From Rhipicephalus microplus (lineage: Eukaryota; Arthropoda; Arachnida; Ixodida; Ixodidae), in the NCBI RefSeq assembly GCF_043290135.1, contig NW_027464601.1, positions 3,332,001 through 3,396,000 on the forward strand: a stretch of 64,000 nt of DNA. Direction: 5' to 3'. A program made the translations under genes and the position numbers. Below, one piece after another: positions 20,517 to 32,290 of the stretch. Position 1 is the stretch's first letter, and each line of letters starts with the position of its first letter. The notes under the pieces are model-generated. The model searched no databases and was not told the origin of the DNA. It worked only from the letters and a program-made list of their open reading frames with translations.

Positions 20517-20627
20517 TGTGACGTAAGAAGGTAGCGACGGTTGGTAGAAGCAGAGGAGGAAGAAGTGACAGTAGAATAAGCATGGGGTATGAGCCAGGCC
20601 ACGTCTCCCATTCATCATAGCGTCACA
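20517..20627 (+). repeat. Right LTR, 111 bp
   Basis: Almost identical to the left LTR; the one-base extra A is in the GGAAGAAGTGACAG segment. (ACAT)n follows without a break. Confidence 0.9.
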
Positions 20628-20807
20628 TACATACATACATACATACATACATACATACATACATACATACATACATACATACATACATACATACATACAT
20701 ACATACATACATACATACATACATACATACATACATACATACATACATACATACATACATACATACATACATACATACATACATACATACATACATACAT
20801 ACATACA

Positions 20808-20836
<29 letters not shown>
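20628..20836. repeat. (ACAT)n microsatellite, right part
   Basis: There are 209 bp of almost perfect repeat, bounded on the right by the ATAT target of the solo LTR. Long ORFs on both strands here are translated repeats. Confidence 0.97.
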
Positions 20837-20838
<2 letters not shown>

Positions 20839-21270
20839 TGTCACGAGGTTGTGATACACGCAGCACTTGAGAGGAAGCACGCAGGAGTCAGGGCGGTGTC
20901 AGGCGAACTGTTTATTGGGCGAACTTGTGCCCAGCAAAACAGGGCCAAACACAACTCACAGCAACAGCGGCGTGAACAGTCGTCGGCCGACGGAAAAAAA
21001 AAAGACCCCCAGTGGCGCACTGCGCCGGCTTTTTTATACACGCGTCGTAACGCGTTCCAAAGTGGCATACAAGATAAACGCGGCCTGCGTTGCGCTTAAC
21101 AGAAAGTGATAGCGTCTTCCTTCGCAAACAAAAAGAACCGCACGTGTCAGTTTTTTATACACGCGTCGTAACGCGTTCCAGAGTGGCATACAAGATAAAC
21201 GCGGCCTGCGTTGCGCTTAACAGAAAGTGATAGCGTCTTCCTTCGTAAACCAAAAGAACCGCACGTGTCA
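20839..21270 (-). mobile_element. Solo LTR (Gypsy-type)
   Basis: On the minus strand it starts TGACACGTGCGG and ends CCTCGTGACA, and it is flanked by ATAT on both sides (20835-20838 and 21271-21274). Two tandem ~120-bp units (21031-21150 and 21152-21270) each carry a minus-strand TATAAAAA box. An AATAAA lies downstream on the minus strand, near 20912. This gives promoter, then polyadenylation signal, in the order of an LTR. No internal region is attached, so it is the product of LTR-LTR recombination. Confidence 0.82.
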
Positions 21271-21274
21271 ATAT

Positions 21275-21853
21275 ATCGCGGACGCACAACCAACGGCTTA
21301 AGGAGCTTCGCCCCTAAAATTACTAGGGAAACTCCAAATGCTTTAGCGTAAAATACCAGTCTGCCTTATGAAACAAGAAAAGTGACTCTTTGCGTGAATG
21401 CGATTGGTTCTGGGGAATTTTGTACAGGTACAGGATACGCAATGGTGACACAAACTTTGCCCGCGCAATCATGACCTCACAACAGCTAAAATTTCTAACG
21501 AACGTGGGATGGCACATAATTTGACGTCATCAGGTGACAACGACTCACAGTAGCTGCTCGTGGATATGGGTACATCAATCCTGAAAGAAGTGTAAGGGCC
21601 GGTTCACGCTAGCGGCAAGCATACCTCACCGTATGACGTTTGACGTTCACAGGCGGCCGTGCGCGGCTGTTTCCTTCACGCGCGTCTGCCGTTCTTTGCC
21701 GTTCCGAAAATGAGTCTGAGATCAATTTTCCCGCCACTTGCCGTTCGCTGGAGAATGGCGTAGCCAATCAGCGCATCGTCTGAGTCATTCCCATTGCCTG
21801 CGTCTGCCGCAGGATACTTCGAGCTGCTTACTTCTTGCTGGACGGTGTTCATG
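21275..21853. other. Unassigned, with a foldback-family end
   Basis: AGGAGCTTCGCCCCTAAAA at about 21300 matches the end of the foldback repeat family. The rest shows nothing recognised. Confidence 0.4.
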
Positions 21854-23010
21854 TGTCACAGGTCCCGTTAATTAGAGAGGCGATCGCCGGGCTAAATCCA
21901 AGGGCCGAAGTACCGGCCCCCCGAACCGCACCACGAAAGCGTGGACAATTTGGAAGTGGTCCTACTTGGCGCGCCAGCGGACGCCGTCTGTGGCCCAAAG
22001 AACAAGTCAGAGCCGACAGTTGATAAACAAACAAAATTATATTCTCAATTATAGTTGAATACATTATGTCACTAATCAAACAATGTACTACACAGTACAA
22101 TCAGCCACACTCAAAACAATGGACACAAACAACAATCCGCTCTACAATGCAGTCACATGCATCCAATAACCAAGGAACTTAAAGACGAAAGAGTTCGAAA
22201 ACTTATTGAGTCCAAAGTCCTTGGAACAAAAGACTGAATGATACTCTTCCGAGAATCACTCACTCAGATTCCAGCGTTGTTGTCGTTCCGCTGCCCCCGA
22301 AGTTTCTCTTCCAGGAAACCTCGCGTCTTCAATTGGCCGCTCTCCAAGCTCCAAACTTCTTCGCCGGAAACAAGTCGGCTTCACACACGCAGCTGTTGCC
22401 ACGCGTCTGCGCTCGATAGTGGTGGACACACACTCTTGCCTGTAGCTCGAGTCTTCACCCCTAAGGTGGAAATCCTCTTCTTCTCCTGCTTTGTCACGGA
22501 AGAAAAAAGTCTTCGCCCACAAGGCAGAACACTCTACGCACTCTGGCGCATACTTTCTTCTTCTCCTGCTTTGTCACTAAGGACAAAACCTTCACCGACA
22601 GACGCGGCGGAATACCCCACGACCACTGGCGCTAACTTCCTTCTTCTCCTGATCTCCCATCTCTGCTGCTCGGTTAAATACCTTCCGCGCGAGATTCCAG
22701 AGAATTCTCATCATTTCGTCGGCGCGATGCGCAGCGAAGGCTGGGGGAAAGGGCGAGACGGTACGAGGGCCGTCCGCGAAAGATGACGCAACCCTGCATC
22801 GCCACGCCTCTTTCTATCAAGAACTTTCTAGGGCTTGCTCGGCTGCCGATGCGAGGAGGTTTCGTCGGCGCACCTACGCTTTCGAGGGGAGAGGGACGCG
22901 CGCCCGGGGAGTCCTTGGATGCTGGTTTTCTTTTTTTTATCGTAGACCTCTCGGTGCTTCGTCGCGAGACTTAGGCGGCGCGCCCTTTTTTGAGCGCTCG
23001 TTTTGTGACA
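21854..23010 (-). repeat. 3' LTR of the pol-less element
   Basis: On the minus strand it starts TGTCACAAAACGAGCGCTC and ends GGGACCTGTGACA. It aligns over its whole length with 25891-27048 with scattered differences. A plus-strand 182-codon ORF (22238-22786) is antisense to the element. Confidence 0.93.
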
Positions 23011-23392
23011 CTGCCCCCACTTTAAGAATATTATCTCATAATATTCAAAACCACACAAACGAGCGCGAACAGTCCTCACACTCTCAGAGACTGTAACATA
23101 GTCCGTCGCTCATGACACGTCACATTCACAATAGATCACTCTGTTCAATTGTACATTGTAATTCAATCTCACACACATGAAATATAACCACAGGTACATG
23201 AGTACAACACTCCATCACATATTCCAGACAATACAAATGTACAAAGTTCTTTCATTACAAAAATTATATAATGCTATACATCACATCACCATAACAAACA
23301 TTTTGATTCGCTCGACATACAGTTGTTACACAGGATAACAAAACACATTGAGGCTCAACACAGACAAACACATTCCGATTTCACCTCAGCAC

Positions 23393-24856
23393 CTATCCCG
23401 TGTACTTCGAGCTGAGCTTGCGTCCTTTCTTGCGGTGCTCGCTCGATCTCTTCTTGTTTTTCTTGTTTCTGTTCTGATGAGCCCTTTCCAACGATCGTAT
23501 CTCAGGCGGCGTCTCAGCCATCGTTGTCCCTTTCGACACCGTTAACGGGTCATAACGTTCAACGGGTCCTGTCTGTTTATTTACCAGCTTGTTCATGTCA
23601 TGGCATTGGGCCTGGCTGGCCGACTCCGTCATCTTTACATTGTCGGTCAGTTGAGGTCGAGCCGACGTAAGTCCAGCTGCCCAGCACGTGAACTCATTCA
23701 ACACGATCATCTTCTCATTCACTGTCTCTTGCGCCGCGGCTTCACCTTGGGCTCGAGTGAGATCCGTCACGGGATTGTTCTCTGCTGTATCTCGCGGTCC
23801 CTGTGTCGATGGGGGCTCCATCTTTGGGTCTTCCCCCAAACATTCTGGATCTTTCGGCCCTTGCGCCTCGTCCATGTTTCCGATGACGAGGTCGTACATG
23901 GGGGTCGTCATGCATAGAGCAGTAACCTTCCCGCTGAAGTACAGCGTTTCAACCTCAATTTCTGCTTCGGGAAGCATCCGAACCGTACTGTCAATTAGGC
24001 AAACCGGTTTCGTTTTGCCTGTCAAGTCACCTTCCCGTACCAAATTTTTACGCACGATAACCGTGGAGCTACTGGTGTCTCTTAACACCGTAATCTTCTT
24101 GCCCGCAACTTTTTCAGGCAGCGTTGGCATTCCCTTCGTAACACAGGTTGGCTGTTTTGTCATTACAGCACCCACAATAGGAAGTTTCTCCCCATTTTTC
24201 AACTCTACAAATCCGTCGGTGACGGCATCACCATCGGATTTCAGTGCTGCTAGCACACAGGATACCTGGTGAGTTTGACTCACTCCGTTACGACATGCGT
24301 CTGCTTTGTGCCCAGTCTGACCACACTTGAAACATTTTACTACCGTAGGGCTCGTAAAGTTAGTACGACAGTTGTTCGCGCGATTACCCACTCGGTTACA
24401 CAGAAAACTTCGCGGAACACTCTCCGGTGCACGCTTCTTTTGTTCGGGGGCCGATTTCTTCCAATGTTCGGGACACTCCTTCTTGACTCTGGCCAAATTT
24501 GTGCCACCTTGCGCTTCCAAGAATTGATCAGCCAATTCAAGCATTCCTTCGAGTGACTCAGCCTTCCTCTCTTTCAAGTACAGCGGCCGGCTTGGGTGGC
24601 AACTAGTAAGAAATTGTTCTCTAATTAGGAGCTCTCTAAGCTCATCGTACTCCTGCGCTGTCCCTGAAAGTTCAATCCATCTGTCAAAATATAGGCAAAG
24701 TCGGGCGGCATACTGCGTAGCCATCTCACCATCAGCTGGCTTTCCTGTCCGAAATCTGTCCCGGAAACCTTCCACAGTAAATCTAAATCGCTTCAGCAAA
24801 GCAGCTTTCACCTTTGCATAGTTGGCTGCATCGGTCGGTGTCAGCCTACTGTACAC
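23393..24856 (-). pseudogene. Gag capsid, zinc knuckles and protease-like region
   Basis: The first 115 residues are a SCAN/gag-capsid type block (RLTPTDAANYAKVKAALL, DRFRTGKPADGEMATQYAAR, LREQF-like, then LYLKERKAESLEGMLELADQ). The first knuckle is degenerate (CNRVGNRANNC, 153-163) and the second is intact (C175-x2-C178-x4-H183-x4-C188). A protease-like segment has VLRDTSSSTVIV (D260-T261, with Ser where Gly is usual) and the C-terminal-side MYDLVIGN (320-327). The last 150 residues are polar and basic and run to a stop at 23393, where pol would be expected. An in-frame TAG just before 24856 separates it from 24863-25084. Confidence 0.85.
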
Positions 24857-24862
24857 ACTGAG

Positions 24863-25084
24863 CTATTCACCACTCAAGCAGGTACTCAAAGCAGTTGCCC
24901 ATTGATGTTCCGGCCAATTCTGGATCCTTGCAATCGTCTCAAATCGGTGAAGGTACGCGTCAAGGTCGTCCTTCCTTTCATCAAACGCTACGAGCAGCTT
25001 GCTTGGGTTCAAGCGGAAGCCGTGGTCCTCCCGTTCGCTGCTTTCAACTCTAGCATGGACCGGAGTTTCACTTCGCTGTTGCAA
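24863..25084 (-). pseudogene. Gag segment between coiled coil and capsid
   Basis: It contains KLLVAFDERKDDLDAYLHRF and QNWPEHQWATALSTCLSGE, the start of the capsid block. A TAG ends it where the next piece continues in the same frame. A frameshift near 25090 separates it from the coiled-coil ORF upstream. Confidence 0.78.
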
Positions 25085-25094
25085 ACGTGGCCGC

Positions 25095-25700
25095 TCAAGT
25101 TCTATCTCGTGCTGTCACTGCCATTCCCTTTCCTCTATTTTTTTCTTTCGCCCTCTCAGCTGCCAGTCTTTCTCTCTCCAGCTCCAACTTCAATTGCTGT
25201 TGTCTTTCTTCTCTCGTACTTTCGGCTGCCAACTTTTCTCTCTCCAGCTCCAACTTCGATTGCTGCTCTCTTTCTTCCTTCAGCTGTCGCTCTTTTGCCT
25301 CTCTTTCTTCTTTCGTCATTTCAGCGGCCAGCCTTTCTCTCTCCAACTCAGCTGCTTTTTCTTCCTTGGCTATCTCAACTGCCAACCTCTCTCGTTCCAA
25401 CTCAGCTGCTTTTTCTTCCTTGGCCCTTTCAGCTGCCAACCTCTCTCGTTCCAACTCAGCTGCTTTTTCTTCCTTGGCTCTCTCAGCTGCCAACATATCT
25501 ATCTCCAACTCAGCTTCTTTTTCCGTTTTGGCTCTTTCGACCGCCAACCTTTCTTTTTCCAGCTCAGCTGCCTTTTCTTCTTTGGCCCTCTCTTTTTCTT
25601 CTTTTTCCTTCTGGGTGACCCACTTCCGTAGTTCGGCGCCAGAAAGACCCATCTTCTCACCAAGAGCTACTAACTTTTCGAGATCCATTGTGCCTCGCAA
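25095..25700 (-). CDS. Gag N-terminal coiled coil with 18-residue repeats
   Basis: It starts MRGTMDLEKLVALGEKMGLS, then from residue 30 to about 195 is an uninterrupted charged helix. Near-copies of an 18-residue unit (EEKAAELERERLAAERAK) occur about five times in tandem, then more diverged copies. The repeat is visible at DNA level too (25360-25600). Such a helix would make gag assemble through coiled-coil contacts. The start ATG is the first after the 5' LTR and candidate primer site (minus orientation), so it is probably the true gag start. The frame shifts at its end. Confidence 0.82.
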   Translation of the reverse strand: MRGTMDLEKLVALGEKMGLSGAELRKWVTQKEKEEKERAKEEKAAELEKERLAVERAKTEKEAELEIDMLAAERAKEEKAAELERERLAAERAKEEKAAELERERLAVEIAKEEKAAELERERLAAEMTKEEREAKERQLKEEREQQSKLELEREKLAAESTREERQQQLKLELERERLAAERAKEKNRGKGMAVTARDRT

Positions 25701-25890
25701 ATAAAGCCTTGCCGCGTGCTAAAAATATCTGCCTAAATCAGTATATCGCAACACTCTCCTGCACTCGTTAACGCCAACACTGAGCAACACGCAAAATCGT
25801 TCCGATAGCACTACCAACAAATCGACGCTCTTTCTCATAACTTTGGACACACGGTGCACCAAAAGGTCCTTGTCGCGGACGCCAGAATAA

Positions 25891-27048
25891 TTGTCGCAGG
25901 TCCCGTTAATTAAGGAGGCGATCACCGGGCTAATTCCAAGGGCCGAAGTATCGGCCCCCCGCACCGCACCACGAAAGCGGGGACAATATAGAAGTGGTTC
26001 TATTTGGTGCGCCAGTGGACGCCGGTTGTGGCCCAAAGAACAAGTCAGAGCCGAGAGTTGATAAACCAACAAAATTATATTCTCAATTATAGTTGAATAC
26101 AATATGTCACCAATCAAACAATGTACTGCACAGTACAATCAGCCACACTCAAACAACGGACACAAACAACAATCCACTCTACAATGCAATCACATGCATC
26201 GAACAACCAAGGCACTTAAAGACGAAAGAGTTCGAAAACTTATTGAGTCCAAAGTCCTTGGAACAAAAGACTGAATGATACTCTTCCGAGAATCACTCAC
26301 TCAAAGTCCAGCGTTGTTGTCGTTCCGCTGCCCCCGAAGTTTCTCTTCCAGGAAACCTCGCGTCTTCAATTGGCCGCTCTCCAAGCTCCAAACTTCTTCG
26401 CCGGAAACACGTCGGCTTCACACACGCAGCTGTTGCCACGCGTCTTCGCTCGATAGCGGTAGACACACACTCTTGCCTTTAGCTCGAGCCTTCACCCCTA
26501 AGGTGGAAATCCTCTTCTTCTCTTGCTTTGTCACGGAAGACAAAAGGCTTCGCCCACAAGGCAGAACACTCTACGCACTCTGGCGCATACTTTCTTCTTC
26601 TCCTGCTTTGTCACTAAGGACAAAACCTTCACCGACAGACGCGGCGGAATACCCCACGACCACTGGCGCTAACTTCCTTCTTCTCCTGATCTCCCATCTC
26701 TGCTGCTCGGTTAAATACCTTCCGCGCGAGATTCCAGAGAATTCTCATCATTTCGTCGGCGCGATTCGCAGCGAAGGCTTGAGAAAAGGACGAAACGGTA
26801 CGAGGGCCGTCCGGGAAAGATGACGCAACCCTGCATCGCCACGCCCCTTTCCATCGAGAACTTTCTAGGGCTTGCTCGGCTGCCGATGCGAGGAGGTTTC
26901 GTCGGCGCACCTACGCTTCCGAGGGGAGAGGGACGCGCGCCCGGGGAGTCTTTGGATGCTGGTTTTCTTTTTTTTTATCGTTAGGCTCTCGGCGGTTCGT
27001 CGCGAGAATTTGGCGGCACGCCCTTTTTTGAGCGCTCGTTTTCTGACA
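25891..27048 (-). repeat. 5' LTR of the pol-less element
   Basis: Partner of 21854-23010. On the minus strand it starts TGTCAGAAAACGAGCGCTC. TCATG follows at 27049-27053. The antisense 182-codon ORF recurs at 26275-26823 with 12 amino-acid changes. Confidence 0.93.
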
Positions 27049-27053
27049 TCATG

Positions 27054-30000
27054 CTGTGTCGTACGTGTTGTTTCCAGACTACGCTCCAGCAGTGAATAGA
27101 GCAATTTAGCCTGTCTGATGTATAAAAAAAGGCACAGCGATACAAATTGACGTCTCCCAAGGCAGGCATTTGGACAACTGGCGCCCCATATCTATAATCA
27201 GCGACAGCTAAAAAGATGTGTAGTGTATGCCCTACGAGATTCGGAAAGGCTTGTTTAAGCCTACAACATCAATTATTTGAGTATGGATCTCAAAGACGGT
27301 GCCTAATCAATCAGACTACTGTGTTGTCCAGCTAAAGGGCATGAGTCTGAAGCGAATGGAAGCAGCAGTTCGGAGCTTACGATCTACAGAGCGCATGGCG
27401 GCTGCTTGATATATTAGAGACCATCGACAACTGCACTAGGAAGGGCAGATATGTTTGTCAAAGGCTCAAATGCCTCGCCAGCGAACCTTGCCGTGCACTT
27501 AGAACAGCTCTCCTGTGGACCGCGCCGGCCACCGGTGTACGGCACCACGCCACCAGGGCATGGTTGGCGCTAGCATCAACCGGCTCTAACATGACGTCAG
27601 GTGCAGACTGTTTGAGGCATAAAGTTTCCTGAAATTCACTAGAGGGGACTCCGTCGCTGCGATCGTTAAGCGACCACACTTTTGCCTAGTCTTCGTTCTT
27701 GCGCGCGGCGAATCCTAAGTCGTACTTGCGGCTTCGTTTATTACTGAGTTTTGGTTTTGTTTTGAAAGAAAGATTCAACCCTTTTGAACTTCGTGACCCA
27801 TTTTGGAAAGGTAAGTCTAAAATAATAGCGTAGTGAAGCGCAACCACTGAACATTTGCTGATTTTTGTTTCGTGAGAAAACAGCTTCAAGCCACATGAAC
27901 ACACACGGAGACAAAAACAGGCCTGAAGTATGAAGTTTAGACAAATGTGTGTACTATCCATCATTCCCGTGCTCGCTGAAGTGCCTTGCGTTGCAGCTAC
28001 CATAAACACTAGCGCCAGCGTTCCCTCTAATGTATATTAGGAAATACTATGGTTTCAGGGCAGGCTGGCAGCAGACGAGTGCATTTGACTTAGGAGAAAA
28101 AAAGTAACAAAAGGTACCTTTCCTATTCGATTCGCCTTATGAGAGTGCTCGAAGGGGCCCCGCGACAATTTTGCGACAGCCTCAACAAGAATGTTGGGAA
28201 TCCATCAGCGAAAAGCCAAATTATGAATCCTAAAAGTTGAAAACGTGCACAGGCGATGACGAAAACCGTTCTGTTTCTCACTCACCTGCTGACAATAAAG
28301 GCTGCTTCCAGTCACAGTGCGTGTTTAATAAGGACAAACCGGAAATGTCACTTCACGGTGGCCTTCAAACAACACCTCACTACTGCTCTTTTTGACGGTG
28401 TAGTTAGCATCGTTGCGACGAACCACGTTCGTGGTAGCAGAACTTGAGCAATATTGGTGGGCACTGTGGATGAGGTTAGAATTAGGCCGTTTGGGTTATT
28501 GTTTCAGCACCTAAATAGACAAAAGTACACGGAATCGTAATGTGTGTATAACCTGTGCCATATGAAATTTCGATGAACAATAAATACCTTTCAGGCAGAC
28601 CCACAGACAGACCAAAACTTTTGCGTCGAAGTAACCCTTGAAAAACTATCTTCTTTAAAGGGAGATAGGAAAGTTAGGAGCTGGGCGAAGAATTCCGAGG
28701 ATAGGGCAACACACGGTGAGAGCTGCACAGCGTCGCGAGGTCGCGCAGGATTAGCCTTTTGGCGAGAGGCACGTTGGCGTCTGAGATCGCAGTCGGCACA
28801 ACCGGTCAGCTTGACATCCTTCTAGCAACTCCCGGAAAGTAATTCTGTCACTGAGTAAAATAAAGGTAAAAATAGGACACCTACATAGGTCCCTACGGCT
28901 GATTTGGTTTCGCCGCGGTGTGGTAAAACTTTGCAGCCACAGAGATGGCAGACCGCCGAAAAGACTGTCTTGAAGGCCATTTTGTAGTGACTAGGAATAT
29001 TATACGGCCTCCGAGGCCACTTCTAGGTCCGTGCTCAACTCTGAGGTCATACTTTCATTTTTAAAGCGTCGTTTGCGTGCATTCATCGGCTTCCTGTATG
29101 CTGCACTGCTAGAGCAGCAAGTACACGACGTCAATGTGCTTCTATGCACACACTTTAATTAAAACAAGAGAATCATTAGAGAAGCAAACGTTTTTATTTT
29201 CAATTGCTATTTTTGGTAAGTACATGACCACTTAGGTATTGTTTGATAAACGCAGGCACAAAGCTTCATTTCACTGCGAGACGCAAAAATACAGCTGCCA
29301 TATGATGACTATCAATTACACAAAAGAACTAAACATATAGGCAACAACGTAAGAAGACGCACCGCCGAATAAAGCTACAACAAGCACAAACAACTACCCA
29401 TACAGGGCACAATGCGACATGGCAGTAGTTGCCTCAGCACTTGACTCCGGCTTGAACCGAAAAAGAAATGGCTGCGTTTTCTTTCCCACCATCGCACTGA
29501 TTTTTCTCTGCACACATTTTATTGCTCGTTCACGAAAAACAGCCAGAGGCAGTTGCCGCCGCCAAAACAAAGCAATTTTAAGTGTCATGCAAGTCATTAA
29601 CGAGGCACGAGTGTTTACTCAAAGATTGCGTCCTAGCTTCAGCTAGCAAAAATTTTTCTACCTTCACCACTTCTCTTATTGTGCTCGTTCGAGCTTCGAG
29701 CAATTTGTGAATGGCACAAATAACGTTGGTGACCAGAGCTGCATTTTGCACAAAATCTCACTCATGCAGTGAATTCGAATACATGTAGGGGCACACACAA
29801 AAAAAAACCTAACAACGCAAGCGGCGACTCAATTAATTGAGTCAAGAAAATAATTTTCTCGCAAACCTGATGCAAAGCATTCCAGACAGTTTCCTTTTGT
29901 TTGAAACAATCCACAGAAACCGTACGTGAAGTGAAGAGCACGAAAGAGATCTCTGCACTGAACAGCACAATGCCAGAAACTTTAGGTAAAGGCTTCAACG

Positions 30001-31825
30001 ACAAATGCAATACACAATTAACATAGTATTGATGGTGTTCGTACCTATCAGCAGTGAAGCTGTGACACAGAGAAACAAGCAAAGACCACGCTGCATGCCA
30101 GACACGTTACCGCACAACTTTTATGGCATCTCCCTGCTGCTGCCCTTACTTCTTCTTTGCCGCAAATGCTTTGCCGTCGCGTCGACGCCATGTGCACCTC
30201 TCTCGCGTCTGATTAATGCCTGATCGCAGCCCGACGTTTCTACACCATACAATCACAGACAATAAAAACGGATTCAGGCTACTATCACATACGCAAAAAG
30301 ACGTAGACGTATACTGCACTAGAAAAGGCACTGTAGTAATAACTAGTACGCGTGTTTCCTCGAAGCAGTAAGTGATGTGTTGCTATCTTACGGCTGGGGT
30401 GAAGCTGCGTAACCCAGCCGCTGTTTGGCCCGCATGACCACTCTTGTCATTTTTATGTTACTTTATGGTTCTGCTACTTAACAATAATTGTAATCTGACT
30501 TGCTCGCGTTTCATTTCTTGAAAACTAGGTGCTGGTCACTCTCCTGTCAAGAATGCTGTGTCACACTGATAACACGCATGTCGTTCGCGACCGCGAACTA
30601 CTGGCACCGTGGTAATAGCACGAAGAAGGTGCTCGAAGCAGATGATGATTATTGCGGTGTGGCAGAAACACTTCGCAAATAATCAGTTTTTTTAGAGTTG
30701 ATTGAAGCAAGCCTCTGCAGTTTGTCCAAACGCATTGAGCTCTCCTGACCTAGTACCGCAAGGGAGCCGTAAGGGGACAAAATAGTGCACAGCTGACACC
30801 AACGTAGCCAGTGCAAGGAGAGCGACCCACCCCGCTTACAAACTACCGTTTGCATAGTCGCCGCCGAGCTAATCAGTCTACGAGTGATGACCTTACATAA
30901 AAGTGCAGCAGTTGCTTTTCCGCCCTGGTTCGTACCTCGCGTTCAAAGGCTTGCTCTGTGGGGAGGTGTACATTATTTAAAGAAAATGTTGAAAAGTATA
31001 TTTGAATTTTCGGGTTACAGATTTTATAACGTCGCAAAGACTGCGTATAAACGGTGCGCATGGCGACAAAGCTACATACTGTAGAGCAAAGTAGGGTAAT
31101 AAAGTCGCAATATGCTGGCACCAGCACCGCTGTTTAGTCTCTCATTAATGACGTATGTTTGTGAAGCTGCTTCATACGCGTTATCCTTTTTGGGCCAGAG
31201 GATTTCAGCTACAGTATTTGTGAACACTTTCTTCCTTTTCAGTGCACTGGAGGTGAGTTTGTTTCTATTTCTCTGGAACATATCTTCAAGAAGCTGCTTT
31301 CTACATAAAGGCTAAACTTGTTATGATCATCTTCATTTTTTGTAGTCGACTCGAGGTGTTTCATCTCTCATAGTCAACAATGCGAGTTGCTTTACATTTC
31401 GTTTAGGTTTCGTGTATTCGCCACAATGTTCAGTCGGTACATTGATTAGAATGCACAAAAAACACCGTATAGTGGTTAATTTTCATTGTAAACAATGCCA
31501 TTAACTGCAAGTAGAAAGAGGCATTCACCAATGTCATTTTGAGGTCGTGACGAGAATAACGTGGGAATGTGTTCGCGTACGTCGTCAATCTTTCCTCCCG
31601 ACACCCGTATGCCACGGGCCCGGGTATACGTGTATATTCCACAGTTGATTGGCAGTTAATATAGCTTCAGGAATAGCTTCAGGCGAGAACGAATATTCCT
31701 AACTTAAATTTGATTGCGTTATTCAAAAGAGAAACCAGCAAAGTTGATTTGGTGAATAGAAATCATAAACAATTAGGATCTCAGCAGTAATCGAACTTCA
31801 GCATATTGCAGTGGAGGTCTTGAAA
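27054..31825. other. Large unassigned region
   Basis: About 4.8 kb has no LTR, TIR, SINE box pair or RT motif that I can identify. ORFs up to about 107 codons occur on both strands with no recognisable domains. A minus-strand polyadenylation-like AAAATAAAAACG lies near 29190. A 10-base stretch between good splice signals lies at 31243-31252. It could be intron or intergenic DNA or very old repeats. Confidence 0.45.
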
Positions 31826-31827
31826 CT

Positions 31828-32290
31828 GCTTTAGGGGCAAAGCTCTTTAAAGCGTGGTTTGTGCGTCATCTGTGTGTAGTAGCCACCTCTAGCTTTAGTC
31901 CTTGAAATGTCCCCTGTATGGCACTACTTGTATATAATGAGTGTAAGATGAAAAGATGCGAGATGGTGGTACTAAAAAGACAGACGGACGGACAAACTTA
32001 GACATACCAACACACAGATAGATGGACGGACAGACAGACAGACAGACCGAATGATGCACGAATGGACAGCTGACAGACAAATGGATGTATAGAAAGAGGC
32101 ACGGACGGATGAATGAATGGGCGGATGGACAGACAGATGGACGGACGAACGGATAGAAAGACAGACAGACACACAGACAGACGAACGCATTCACGCGGCC
32201 AGCGGGTGATTCACGGTTTAACTATAAAACGCTTTGAAGCTTCGCCCCACTCGTCATCATTCACTCCGTGGATATGCTGTGATTTCGTAA
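31828..32290 (-). repeat. Foldback/(TCCG-TCCA) repeat, copy B
   Basis: Read on the minus strand it starts with CACAGCATATCCACGGAGTG (revcomp near 32255-32283), then GGGGCGAAGC, then degenerate TCCG/TCTG units (31975-32185), and ends with a TATACAAGTAGTGCCATAC-type tail. A GGGGCAAAGCTCTTTAAAGC end lies at about 31834. Confidence 0.72.

Larger units (their letters stand above)
18221..20627 (+). mobile_element. Small non-autonomous LTR element, 110-bp LTRs
   Basis: The left LTR (18221-18330, 110 bp) and right LTR (20517-20627, 111 bp) both start TGTGACGTAAGAAGG and end ATAGCGTCACA. They differ by about one substitution and one indel. A purine tract (GGGGGAGGGGCAATCA) precedes the right LTR. Both outer sides are (ACAT)n; a 4-bp TACA duplication fits but cannot be distinguished from the repeat itself. 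Internally I see only a gag-like coding region; no protease, RT or integrase motif is present in 2.2 kb. It would need enzymes from another element. The near-identical LTRs make it the youngest element in the window. Confidence 0.9.
21854..27048 (-). mobile_element. Pol-less LTR element (gag-pro only), minus strand
   Basis: LTRs of about 1157 bp lie at 21854-23010 (3' LTR) and 25891-27048 (5' LTR). A perfect 5-bp duplication TCATG lies at 21849-21853 and 27049-27053. The 2.9-kb internal region codes, on the minus strand, for a coiled-coil protein, a gag capsid, zinc knuckles and a protease-like domain, and then ends. RT, RNase H and integrase are absent. On the minus strand GTGGGGGCAG precedes the 3' LTR as polypurine tract, and a TGGCGTCCGCGACAAGG candidate primer site follows the 5' LTR. 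It is a large retrotransposon derivative needing a helper. Confidence 0.93.

Noticed and set aside
22238..22786. 182-codon ORF antisense to the element, kept open in both LTRs (also 26275-26823)
   Set aside because: The two copies differ at 12 of 182 residues, with many radical changes, so there is no sign of protein-level constraint. No recognised domain.
31231..31260. 10-base micro-exon between TTCCTTTTCAG and GTGAGTTT
   Set aside because: Signals are good, but such short matches are expected by chance in 64 kb and no flanking exons are known.
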